A stretch of DNA of 64,000 nt from Nocardioides ochotonae (lineage in GTDB: Bacteria; Actinomycetota; Actinomycetes; Propionibacteriales; Nocardioidaceae), in NCBI RefSeq assembly GCF_011420305.2, contig NZ_CP061769.1, positions 4,017,001 through 4,081,000 on the forward strand, read 5' to 3'. Under the pieces are notes generated by a model, which was given only the letters and a program-made list of their open reading frames with translations, searched no databases and was not told where the DNA came from. Each line of letters opens with the position of its first letter. Within the stretch, counting starts at the first letter, position 1. A program made the translations under genes and the position numbers. Below, piece after piece: positions 53,134 through 62,534 of this stretch.

Positions 53134-54000
53134 GTGGACGGCCACCCGCACGCAGCACGGCGGCACGGCCGCGGCCTCCGGGTCGCGGCCGTGCTGTTGC
53201 TCGCGCTGCTTCTCGTCGCCGGCTGCGGCGGCGAGACGCGCACCTACGTCGCCCTGGGCGACTCCTTCACCTCCGGTCCGCTGATCCCGGAGAGCGACCC
53301 GGCGGGCGGGTGCCTGCGCTCGGACCACAACTACCCCTCGCTCGTGGCCGAGGAGGCCGGCCTGGAGCTGGTGGACGTGAGCTGCTCCGGGGCCCGCACG
53401 GCCGAACTCACCGGGACCCAGGTCATCTTCGACAACACCCATCCCCCGCAGCTGGACGCCGTCGACGCCGACACCGACGTGATCACGGTCGGCATCGGGG
53501 GCAACGACGAGGACCTGACCTCGCTGCTCTTCGGCTACTGCGCCGGACTGGGCGTGGCCGACCCGACCGGGCAGCCGTGCACGAGCCAGGACGCCGCACA
53601 GGCGGTCACGATGGCCACCCGGTTGCAGACGGTTCGCACCAACCTGGTCGACGCCTTCGCCGCGATCCGCGAGCAGGCTCCCCAGGCACAGGTCGTCGCG
53701 GTGGGCTATCCGCAGCTGTTCCCCGCCCGGGGCAGCTGCCCCGGCCGGCTCCCGATCGCCCCCGGCGACTACGCCTGGGCCCGCGGGCTCAACGCCGATC
53801 TCAACGACGCCGTCGCGGACGCGGCCGACGAGGCCGGCTTCGACTTCGTCGACATGTGGACGGCCAGCGAGGGCCACGACATCTGCTCGGAGGACCCCTG
53901 GGTCAACGGCTCGGCGACCGACCCGGACGCGGCGCTGGCCTTCCACCCCTTCGAGGTCTACGAGCGCGAGGTCGCCCGGCGGGTACTGGACCTGTTGTGA
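53134..54000 (+). CDS. SGNH-family esterase lipoprotein 1
   Basis: 288 residues from GTG 53134 (VDGHPHAARRHGRG). The signal ends in a lipobox (LLLALLLVAGCGG), so the enzyme is membrane-tethered outside the cell. The catalytic blocks are YVALGDSFTSG (nucleophile serine), VDVSCSGARTAELT (glycine), GIGGNDEDL (asparagine) and AFHPFEVYE (histidine). Six cysteines, including GGCLRS, YCAGLG and DICSEDPWVN, match the three disulfides of Streptomyces-type secreted SGNH lipases. Lipid or ester substrate is unknown. Overlaps the next gene (GTGA), which is a paralogue. Confidence 0.88.
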   Translation: MDGHPHAARRHGRGLRVAAVLLLALLLVAGCGGETRTYVALGDSFTSGPLIPESDPAGGCLRSDHNYPSLVAEEAGLELVDVSCSGARTAELTGTQVIFDNTHPPQLDAVDADTDVITVGIGGNDEDLTSLLFGYCAGLGVADPTGQPCTSQDAAQAVTMATRLQTVRTNLVDAFAAIREQAPQAQVVAVGYPQLFPARGSCPGRLPIAPGDYAWARGLNADLNDAVADAADEAGFDFVDMWTASEGHDICSEDPWVNGSATDPDAALAFHPFEVYEREVARRVLDLL

Positions 54001-54974
54001 CCTCGCACCGCCGCCCTCCCCGCACCCTCACCACCCCCGTCCTCGGCCCCGTCCTCGGCCCCGTCCTCACCGCCGCCCTCATGACCGGCCTCCTGGCCGG
54101 GTGCAGCGACTCCGCCTCGCGGGGCGAGAAGCTCGCCGAACGGGCCCCCACCCCGACCGCCACCCCGACCCTGCCGGTGGAGCGCGAGGAGTCCGCGCAG
54201 ATCGGCTCCTACGTCGCGCTGGGGGACTCCTTCACCGCCGCACCGCTGGTCACCGCGCCGGCCGACGACGACGGCTGCCTGCGCTCCACGAACAACTACC
54301 CCACCCTGGTCGCGGAGGCCCTGGGCGCCGACCTCGAGGACCGCAGCTGCGGGGGCGCCGAGACCGGCAACCTCACCGCCCCGCAGCGCACCTTCGCCGG
54401 CACCGTCCCCGCCCAGCTCGGCGCGCTCGACGCCGACACCGATCTGGTGACGATGGGCATCGGCGGCAACGACTTCGGGGTCTTCGCGACACTGGTGCGC
54501 TGCGCCGAGCTCGGCGTCGACGACCCGGACGGTGCCCCGTGCACCGAGAGGTTCGGCGACGCCGGGGCCGCGGAGCTCGACCAGCAGCTCGCGACCATCG
54601 GCGAGCGCCTGACCGCCAGCATCGAGAAGGTCCGCAGACGCGCACCGGACGCCGAGATCGTGGTGGTCGGCTACCCCCGGGTCATCCCGCCGGCCGCCTC
54701 CTGCCCCGAGCTGCTGCCGCTCGCCTCCGGCGACCGCGACCTGGTGGCCGGGCTCAACCGACGCCTCGCCGCGGTCCAGCGCCAGGTCGCCCGCGAGACC
54801 GACGTCCGCCACGTCGACCTGTACGCCGCCAGCGCCAGCCACGACGTGTGCTCCGAGGAGCCGTGGGTCAACGGCCGCGCCACCGTGCCCGGGCACGCCC
54901 TCGCCTACCACCCGCTCGCCACCGGCCAGAGGGCCGCGGCCCGGCTGGTGCTGGACGCCGTCGAGCAGGACTGA
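53997..54974 (+). CDS. SGNH-family esterase lipoprotein 2 (paralogue of the preceding gene)
   Basis: 325 residues from GTG 53997, overlapping the previous stop. The signal ends LMTGLLAGCSD (lipobox LLAGC), followed by a Thr/Pro spacer. Catalytic blocks YVALGDSFTAA, DRSCGGAETGNLT, GIGGNDFGV and AYHPLATGQ correspond to those of the first protein, and the cysteines match (GCLRSTNNYP, DVCSEEPWVNG). The two arose by tandem duplication and have since diverged. Both probably act on esters at the cell surface. Confidence 0.88.
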   Translation: MTSHRRPPRTLTTPVLGPVLGPVLTAALMTGLLAGCSDSASRGEKLAERAPTPTATPTLPVEREESAQIGSYVALGDSFTAAPLVTAPADDDGCLRSTNNYPTLVAEALGADLEDRSCGGAETGNLTAPQRTFAGTVPAQLGALDADTDLVTMGIGGNDFGVFATLVRCAELGVDDPDGAPCTERFGDAGAAELDQQLATIGERLTASIEKVRRRAPDAEIVVVGYPRVIPPAASCPELLPLASGDRDLVAGLNRRLAAVQRQVARETDVRHVDLYAASASHDVCSEEPWVNGRATVPGHALAYHPLATGQRAAARLVLDAVEQD

Positions 54975-54980
54975 ACCCGC

Positions 54981-56498
54981 TCAGAGGGCCCGGTGCACCA
55001 CCAGGCCGCCGACGACGGTGAGGCCGACCTGGGTGCCGCGCAGCAGCGCCCCGGTCGCAGCGGTGTCGGCGGGATCCGGGCCGGTCGCCAGCGGGTCGCG
55101 GTCGAGCAGCGCCAGGTCGCCCCGCGAGCCGATGCCGACGCTCGGCTGGCCGTCGACGGATGCGGCGAGCGCCTCCTGTGGGGTCAGCGCCTGCTCGGCG
55201 TGCCACGGCTCACGCTCGTCACCGCTGCGGTGCACCGCCGCGGCGATCGCCAGCCAGGGGTCGAGCGGCGAGACCGGCGCATCGGAGCCCATCGCCAGCT
55301 CGACGCCGTCCTCGAGCATCCAGCGGAACGCGAAGCAGCGCGCCGAGCGCTCCCCCCAGACCCGCTCGGTCAGGTCGCGGTCATCGATGAGGTGGGCCGG
55401 CTGCACGCTGGCCCGCAGCCCGAGCGCGCCCATCCGGGCGATGTCCTCGCGGCGCATCATCTGGGCGTGCTCGATCGAGCCGCGCGCGCCGGTCTCCTCG
55501 TAGGCGCTGAGCGCGTCGGCCGCCGCCGCGTCGCCGATCGCGTGGGTGGCGACCTCCAGGCCGGCGCCCCGTGCCCGGACGAGCAGCTCGCGCAGCTCCT
55601 CGGGGGACTGGTTGGGCTGGCCGGCCGGGTGCTCCAGCCGGCTCGCGTCGGCGTACGGCTCGCAGCACCAGGCGGTGCGGGTGTTGAGCGAGCCGTCGCT
55701 GATGATCTTCAGCGGGCCCATCGTGGCCCGGTCGTCGCAGCCCGGCAGCGGGTCGCCGGTGCGCAGGCCGGCGGCGATGACACGCTCCAGGGTCGAGGCG
55801 TAGGTCCCCCAGCGCACCCGCAGCCGGTCGCAGCCCTCGGCCCAGCGGGTGGCCCAGTCCTCGGGGGTACCGCTGAACTCGAAGTCGACGATCCCCGCCA
55901 CCCCCAGCGCGGCGGCGGCGTCCAGCGCGCGCCGGAAAGCCGGCGGCGAGGTCTCGCCGTCCCCGCCCAGCGTCGCGAGCCGCGGGTAGGTCGCGAACCA
56001 CTCGGTCTCGCGGACCACCGAGTCGCGCAGCGGCAGCGCCAGGTGCATCAGGGCGGAGCTGTTGAGCCAGCCGTGGTGGCCGTCGCCGCTCATCAGCACG
56101 ACCGGGACGTCGCCGGAGACGGCATCGAGCTCGGAGACGGTGACCTCGCGGTCCCAGGTGCCGGCGCGGTGGCCCCACCCGATGACCGGCTGGCCGGGGC
56201 GCTCGGCGATGCGGTCGCGCACCAGGCGCAGCACCTGCTCCGGCGAGCGCGCCGCGGTGAGGTCCAGGCGCTGGGAGGCCAGCGTCCACTGGGTCATGTG
56301 CAGGTGCTGGTCCCACAGCCCGGGGATCAGCCAGCGCCCGGCGGCGTCGATCTCCTCGACCCCCGAGGGCCGTTCCAGCGCCGGGCCGACGGCGGTGACC
56401 GAGCCGAGCTCCACGAGCACGTCGACGGGGCGGTCCGGCGCCCGCTCGTCCGGTTTCAGGGGAACCGGACGCGCGTTGCGGATCAGGAGACTGGTCAC
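54981..56498 (-). CDS. Amidohydrolase family protein (YtcJ-like)
   Basis: 505 residues. The metal-binding HLH of the amidohydrolase barrel is in IPGLWDQHLHMTQW. Later landmarks are the PLKIISDGSLNTRTA lysine strand, THAIGDAAAADALSAYE and IEHAQMM histidines, and MGSDAPVSPLDPW with the catalytic aspartate. The N- and C-terminal segments form the small beta domain (RNARPVPL and LTVVGGLVVHRAL). This arrangement is the YtcJ/exoenzyme-regulatory-protein-like subgroup, whose substrates are mostly unassigned. Converges on the SGNH pair, 6 bp apart. Confidence 0.88.
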   Translation of the reverse strand: MTSLLIRNARPVPLKPDERAPDRPVDVLVELGSVTAVGPALERPSGVEEIDAAGRWLIPGLWDQHLHMTQWTLASQRLDLTAARSPEQVLRLVRDRIAERPGQPVIGWGHRAGTWDREVTVSELDAVSGDVPVVLMSGDGHHGWLNSSALMHLALPLRDSVVRETEWFATYPRLATLGGDGETSPPAFRRALDAAAALGVAGIVDFEFSGTPEDWATRWAEGCDRLRVRWGTYASTLERVIAAGLRTGDPLPGCDDRATMGPLKIISDGSLNTRTAWCCEPYADASRLEHPAGQPNQSPEELRELLVRARGAGLEVATHAIGDAAAADALSAYEETGARGSIEHAQMMRREDIARMGALGLRASVQPAHLIDDRDLTERVWGERSARCFAFRWMLEDGVELAMGSDAPVSPLDPWLAIAAAVHRSGDEREPWHAEQALTPQEALAASVDGQPSVGIGSRGDLALLDRDPLATGPDPADTAATGALLRGTQVGLTVVGGLVVHRAL

Positions 56499-56542
56499 CT
56501 GACGAGCGTAGTTCCCCGCACGGGACCGCTACGGTGACGCCC

Positions 56543-57187
56543 ATGTCGACACGGGTGCTCGGGGTGCTGCTCGCCCTCGCCGTGCTCGGCGTCGCAGCCG
56601 GGTACGCCGGGCAGCGCGCGCTGGACCCGGTGAGCTCCCCGGCCGGCTTCGCGGCGCTGCCGGTGCCGGCCACCTCGCCGTCGTACCCCGTCAACGAGTA
56701 CGACGTCTCGCCCGACCCCGGCGTCGCGCCGCTGCCCACCGATGTGGCGCTGCGGCGGATGACGCTGCGCGAAGGTGGCGAGCGGGCCAGCGTCGCGGCG
56801 CCCGGCTCGTGGCGACGGGTGGCCGTGGAGCCCGGGGCGGCGTGGAACTTCAGTCGTGCCGACTACCCCGTCAACACCTACCTGCTGCGCGTCACGCTGC
56901 TCGGCGGGCAGCGCATCTCGACCTCGGTGGCGGTCGCCGCCCGGCTCGTGGCGCTGCGGGCTGCCGAGAGTGACGGCAACCTGGAGGCGCTGACGGTGGA
57001 GACCCAGGACGAGGACGGGTTCGTCGCCACCTATCTGCAGGACGGCTACCGCCGGGTGCTGATGGAGCGCTACAGCACCCTCGGCGACTCCACCGCCCAG
57101 CTCGGCGTCGCGGTCACCGGGCGCGAGGTCGATCGGGCCGGGATGGCCGACCTGCTCGAGCGGGTGCTCGCCTCCGCCCGTCGCTGA
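56543..57187 (+). CDS. Exported or anchored protein, function unknown
   Basis: 214 residues from ATG 56543 (GTG 56534 is an alternative). One N-terminal hydrophobic segment (VLGVLLALAVLGVAAGYAGQ) is a signal or anchor. The outside part is a compact alpha/beta domain with the phrases ASVAAPGSWRRVAVEP, YLLRVTLLGGQRISTSVAVA, DGFVATYLQDGYRRVLMERY and the final helix. The PGSW strand and a final helix resemble the extracytoplasmic domain of the neighbouring kinase, with no clear homology. It converges on the kinase gene (12 bp gap). No function is proposed. Confidence 0.65.
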   Translation: MSTRVLGVLLALAVLGVAAGYAGQRALDPVSSPAGFAALPVPATSPSYPVNEYDVSPDPGVAPLPTDVALRRMTLREGGERASVAAPGSWRRVAVEPGAAWNFSRADYPVNTYLLRVTLLGGQRISTSVAVAARLVALRAAESDGNLEALTVETQDEDGFVATYLQDGYRRVLMERYSTLGDSTAQLGVAVTGREVDRAGMADLLERVLASARR

Positions 57188-57199
57188 GCACGCCGGCGC

Positions 57200-58687
<1,488 letters not shown>

Positions 58688-58742
58688 GGACACGCCATCA
58701 TTATGTTCGACACCCGGCCGCAGACAGGGAGAACCGGCGCAG

Positions 58743-59324
58743 ATGGAGCACGAGCACCACCACAGCGACGACGCGCCGACCCCCGACGAGATCGATGGGC
58801 TCGCCCGTCGCGCCCAGGACGGCGACCGCGATGCCCTCGACGCCCTGCTCCGCACGGTCCGCCCCCGCACCCTGGCGGTCTGCCGCGGCGTGCTGCCGTT
58901 CTCCGCCGACGCCGAGGACGCCTGCCAGGAGGCGCTGATCAACGTCGCCGGCAAGATCGGCTCCTGGAACGGCCGAGGCCGCTTCACCACCTGGCTGCAC
59001 GTCGTGGCGGTCAACAGCGCGCGCACGACCTATCGGCGCATGAAGAACCTGGCCACGCCGCACGACCCCCAGCAGGGCCTGGGGGCGGACCGCCCCGACC
59101 CCCGGACCACCAGCGTCATCGCCGGCACCCGGCTCGACCTGCTCGAGGCGATGGAGACACTGGAGCGCGAGCACCCGCAGTACGTCGAACCGTTGCTGCT
59201 GCGCGACGTCTACGGCCTCGCCTACGACGAGATCGCCGCGCAGACCGGGGCGCCCCTGGGCACCGTGAAGGCGCAGATCCACCACGGCCGCCGGCTGGTG
59301 CGCCCGCTGCTGCGGGGCGAGTGA
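58743..59324 (+). CDS. ECF RNA polymerase sigma factor (kinase-linked)
   Basis: 193 residues from ATG 58743. The His-rich start MEHEHHHSDDAP precedes region 2 (ALDALLRTVRPRTLAVCRGVLPFSADAEDACQEALINV with the GRFTTWLHVVAVNSAR motif) and region 4 (LEREHPQYVEPLLLRDVYGLAYDEIAAQTGAPLGTVKAQIHHGRRL). No anti-sigma gene is adjacent; the divergent Ser/Thr kinase starts 55 bp away, which suggests phosphorylation as the switch. Its stop overlaps the next ATG by one base, so the M1 peptidase lipoprotein is translated with it. Group assignment would need a phylogeny. Confidence 0.88.
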   Translation: MEHEHHHSDDAPTPDEIDGLARRAQDGDRDALDALLRTVRPRTLAVCRGVLPFSADAEDACQEALINVAGKIGSWNGRGRFTTWLHVVAVNSARTTYRRMKNLATPHDPQQGLGADRPDPRTTSVIAGTRLDLLEAMETLEREHPQYVEPLLLRDVYGLAYDEIAAQTGAPLGTVKAQIHHGRRLVRPLLRGE

Positions 59325-60820
59325 TGGGAGGCCGGCGGATGGCGGCGCGCGGGTCGGCGCTGGTGCTGGCCGGCGCGCTGCTGCTCGCCGGATGCACCGA
59401 GGCCGACGACCAGCCGTCGCAGCCCTCCGCCGCCCCGGCACCCGCGACTCCCTCCTCCTCCTCCGCCTCCTCGGCCCCGACGACCCCGTCGCCGGGCGCC
59501 AGCGGGCGCGACCTCGCCCTGAGCCAGCCGGTGGAGGACTCGGTCTACCCCGACATGGGTGACCCCGGCGTCGATGCGCTCCACTACGACCTCACGCTCG
59601 ACTGGGACCCGGGCTCGCGGACGCTGACCGGGCGCGAGGTGCTGACCTTCCGCGCGGCGGACACCGCCGAGACGGTCCGTCTGGACCTGGGACCAGACCT
59701 CGAGGTGAAGCAGGTGCGCGCCGGCGGCGAGGAGGTCGCGCACGAGCACACCGGCAAGGACCTCGTCGTCGCGCTGCCGGTCGAGCGCGACGAGCGGTAC
59801 CGGCTGCGGATCGACTACGCCGGCACCCCACGCCCCACCGAGGCTCCCTCCACCCGTCTCGACATGGAGGCCCTCGGCTGGCACACCACCCCGGACGGCG
59901 AGACCTGGACGATGCAGGAGCCGTACGGCGCGCACACCTGGTACGCCGTCAACGACCAGCCGGCCGACAAGGCGCTCTACGACTTCACCGTCACCGTGCC
60001 CTCCCCCTGGGTCGGCGTGGCCAACGGCGAGCTGACCTCGCGCACCGAGGCCGACGGGCTGACCACGACCACCTGGCACCTCGCCGAGCCCGCGTCGTCG
60101 TACCTCGTCACGCTCGCGACCGGCGAGCTGGAGATGACCGAGGCGAGCTCCGCGAGCGGGGTGCCGCTGACCTACTGGACGCCCGTCGACGAGCCGCGGT
60201 GGCTGCGCCGGGTGCAGCGCACCGGCGCGGCGCTGGACTGGCTGGAGGAGCGGCTGGGCCCCTACCCCTTCGACACGGCGGGAGTGGTGGTCGTGGACTC
60301 CGAGAGCGGCATGGAGACCCAGACCCTGATCACGCTGGGCGACACGGCGTACACCACCTCGATGCCGGTGCTGGTCCACGAGCTGGCCCACCACTGGTAC
60401 GGCAACCAGGTCAGCCCCGCCGACTGGCGCGACGTGTGGATGAACGAGGGCATGGCGATGTACCTCCAGGGGGTCTGGGAGGCGGAGGCCGCGGGCATCC
60501 CGGTGGCCGACCAGATGGACAGGTGGGCGGTGTGGGAGCCGCAGATGCGCGCGGAGGCGGGCCCTCCCGCCGCCTACGACCCGCAGGCGTTCGGCGAGGG
60601 CAACATCTACTACGGCCCCGCGCTGATGTGGCACGAGGTGCGCGGGCAGGTCGGCGACGCGGCGTTCTGGGACATGGCGCGCGCCTGGCCGGCCGCCCGT
60701 GACAACGCCAACGCCACCCGCGAGGACTACCTCGCCTGGGTCGAGGAGCGCCTCGGCACCGACCTGGACGCGCTCACCGACGCCTGGCTGCTCGACGAGT
60801 CCTCGCCGCTGCGGGACTGA
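59324..60820 (+). CDS. M1-family metallopeptidase lipoprotein
   Basis: 498 residues, ATG overlapping the sigma stop. Lipoprotein signal GSALVLAGALLLAGCTEAD (lipobox LLAGC), then a Ser/Pro/Ala spacer. The N-terminal beta domain (HYDLTLDWDPGSRTLTG) and the gluzincin catalytic domain follow: zinc site HELAHHWYGNQ with H352, E353, H356, and the third ligand E375 in NEGMA, exactly the HExxH-x18-E spacing. The substrate-binding exopeptidase motif is not obvious. The C-terminal helical domain is short compared with aminopeptidase N. It may process cell-surface peptides under control of the kinase/sigma pair. Confidence 0.9.
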   Translation: MGGRRMAARGSALVLAGALLLAGCTEADDQPSQPSAAPAPATPSSSSASSAPTTPSPGASGRDLALSQPVEDSVYPDMGDPGVDALHYDLTLDWDPGSRTLTGREVLTFRAADTAETVRLDLGPDLEVKQVRAGGEEVAHEHTGKDLVVALPVERDERYRLRIDYAGTPRPTEAPSTRLDMEALGWHTTPDGETWTMQEPYGAHTWYAVNDQPADKALYDFTVTVPSPWVGVANGELTSRTEADGLTTTTWHLAEPASSYLVTLATGELEMTEASSASGVPLTYWTPVDEPRWLRRVQRTGAALDWLEERLGPYPFDTAGVVVVDSESGMETQTLITLGDTAYTTSMPVLVHELAHHWYGNQVSPADWRDVWMNEGMAMYLQGVWEAEAAGIPVADQMDRWAVWEPQMRAEAGPPAAYDPQAFGEGNIYYGPALMWHEVRGQVGDAAFWDMARAWPAARDNANATREDYLAWVEERLGTDLDALTDAWLLDESSPLRD

Positions 60821-60869
60821 CGCGCGCGGACCCGTTGCGCGCCGGCCCCGGACCCGGCACCGTGCAGGG

Positions 60870-61847
60870 ATGGACCTCCTCGTGCTCGGCGGCAGCCGGT
60901 TCCTCTCCCGCGCGGTCGCGCAGGAGGCGCTGGACCGCGGCCATCGGGTGACCTGCGCCTGCCGCGGCCGCTCCGGGAGCCTCCCCGAGGGCGTGCGGCA
61001 CCTCCCCGTCGACCGCGCGGAGCCGCTGCCCGACCTCGGCAGCCCGGACGCGGTCGTCGACGTCGGCCGGCAGCCGTCCTGGGTGCGCCGCAGCGTCGCC
61101 GCCCTGCCCGACGCGCACCACGTCTTCGTCTCCTCGATCAGCGCGTACGCCGACGAGCGGACCCCGCACGGCACGCCGGAGACCCTGCCGCTGCACGAGC
61201 CGCGCTTCGAGGACGTCGACCTGGGCGCGGACGCGGAGGCGTACGGGCCGCTGAAGGTCGCCTGCGAGCGGCTGGTCGAGGACGGCGCCGCCTCGTGGAC
61301 GGTGATCCGCCCCGGCCTGATCGTCGGCCCCGGCGACCCGACCGGGCGCTTCACCTACTGGCCGGCCCGGTTCGCCGCGACGACCGAGCACCCGCAGGTG
61401 CTCGCTCCCGGCAGCCCGGAGGACCTGGTGCAGGTCATCGACGTGCGCGACCTCGCCGCATGGATCATGCGGTGCGCGGAGGACCGGGTGCCCGGGGTGT
61501 TCGACGCGGTGGGCCCCGCCCTGCCGCTCGCGCAGCTGCTCGGCGAGGTCGCGACCGGGTGCGGGGTCCCCGACCCCGGCCTCACCTGGGTGGCGCAGGA
61601 CTCCCTCGAGCGCGTCGGGGTCGCCCCCTGGGCAGGACCGCACTCGCTCCCGCTCTGGCTCCCGCGGCCGGCGTACGACGGGATGATGGCGCACGACGCC
61701 GCCCCCGCCCTCGCGGCCGGCCTCGCCCCCCGCCCGCTCGCCACCACCGCGGCCGACACGCTCGCCTGGCTGCGGAGCCAGCCCGACGCCGTCGTCACCG
61801 GCCTCACCGCCGACGAGGAGGAGGGCGTGCTGCGGCTCACCCGGTGA
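60870..61847 (+). CDS. NAD-dependent epimerase/dehydratase-like reductase
   Basis: 325 residues. Rossmann start MDLLVLGGSRFLSRAVAQEA (GGSRFLS replaces the usual GxTGxxG). The domain continues with HVFVSSISAYADERTPHG (the Ser and Tyr positions of an extended SDR), AYGPLKVACERLV (Y-x3-K is present as YGPLK) and VIRPGLIVGPGDPTGRFTYW. The C-terminal part is substrate-binding, with PLWLPRPAYDG. Actinobacterial members of this NAD(P)-binding group are unassigned. An in-frame upstream stretch was not used as it lacks similarity. Same strand as the signal peptidase, 95 bp apart. Confidence 0.82.
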   Translation: MDLLVLGGSRFLSRAVAQEALDRGHRVTCACRGRSGSLPEGVRHLPVDRAEPLPDLGSPDAVVDVGRQPSWVRRSVAALPDAHHVFVSSISAYADERTPHGTPETLPLHEPRFEDVDLGADAEAYGPLKVACERLVEDGAASWTVIRPGLIVGPGDPTGRFTYWPARFAATTEHPQVLAPGSPEDLVQVIDVRDLAAWIMRCAEDRVPGVFDAVGPALPLAQLLGEVATGCGVPDPGLTWVAQDSLERVGVAPWAGPHSLPLWLPRPAYDGMMAHDAAPALAAGLAPRPLATTAADTLAWLRSQPDAVVTGLTADEEEGVLRLTR

Positions 61848-61942
61848 GCCGGACCGAAACCGCCTCCACCGACCCCGGGTGTGCGAGAGCATCGCCCTCG
61901 TCGCCGCCTCCCCCCACGCGCGGTCGAACCCGGAGAACAGCC

Positions 61943-62524
61943 ATGAGCGTCCTGCGTCGCGTGATGACCGCCGCGGCGCTGCTGTGCTCGCTCGCGGCGA
62001 CGGCGCTGGCCGTGGTGCTCGTGCTGGTCCCGCTGGTCACCCACTCGGTCCCGCTGACGGTGCTCACCGGCTCGATGGCGCCGGTCCACGATCCCGGCGA
62101 CATCGTGGTCGTGCGCCCCGCCCCGGCCGGGGACCTGCGGGTCGGCGACGTGATCACCTTCGAGACCGCCGAGGCGGAGCGCCGCCTCATCACCCACCGC
62201 ATCGAGGCGACCGGCGTCGATGCCGCCGGCGAGCCCACCTTCGTCACCCGCGGCGACGCCAACCAGGTCTCGGACGCCGAGCCGGTGCCGGCCGCCCAGG
62301 TGCGCGGCCGGGTCTGGTACGCCGTGCCGTGGGTCGGCCACGCGAGCGCCGCGCTCGGCACCCACCGCGACCAGGTCCTGGTGGGCGCCGGCCTCGTGCT
62401 GCTGGGACTCGCGCTGCGCGAGCTGGTGCCCGGCGTCCGGCGCGCACCTGCGGCACGACCTGACGACGCGGCGACCGCCACCTCGTCAGCCACTGCCCAC
62501 GGCGCGGGGACCCCGGTGGCCTAG
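61943..62524 (+). CDS. Signal peptidase I, Ser/His (S26B, SipW-like) type
   Basis: 193 residues with two membrane helices, one at each end (LLCSLAATALAVVLVLVPLV and HRDQVLVGAGLVLLGLALREL). The catalytic serine is Ser44 in LTGSMAPVHDPGDIVVV. Bacterial type I peptidases use a lysine; here RRLITHRIEATG gives His85 at that position, the arrangement of the eukaryotic, archaeal and SipW-like class. The RGDANQVSDAEPVP loop is also typical. It probably cleaves particular exported proteins rather than all preproteins; targets are unknown. The C-terminal tail is Ala/Thr rich. Confidence 0.88.
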   Translation: MSVLRRVMTAAALLCSLAATALAVVLVLVPLVTHSVPLTVLTGSMAPVHDPGDIVVVRPAPAGDLRVGDVITFETAEAERRLITHRIEATGVDAAGEPTFVTRGDANQVSDAEPVPAAQVRGRVWYAVPWVGHASAALGTHRDQVLVGAGLVLLGLALRELVPGVRRAPAARPDDAATATSSATAHGAGTPVA

Positions 62525-62534
62525 CGTTCACGGG

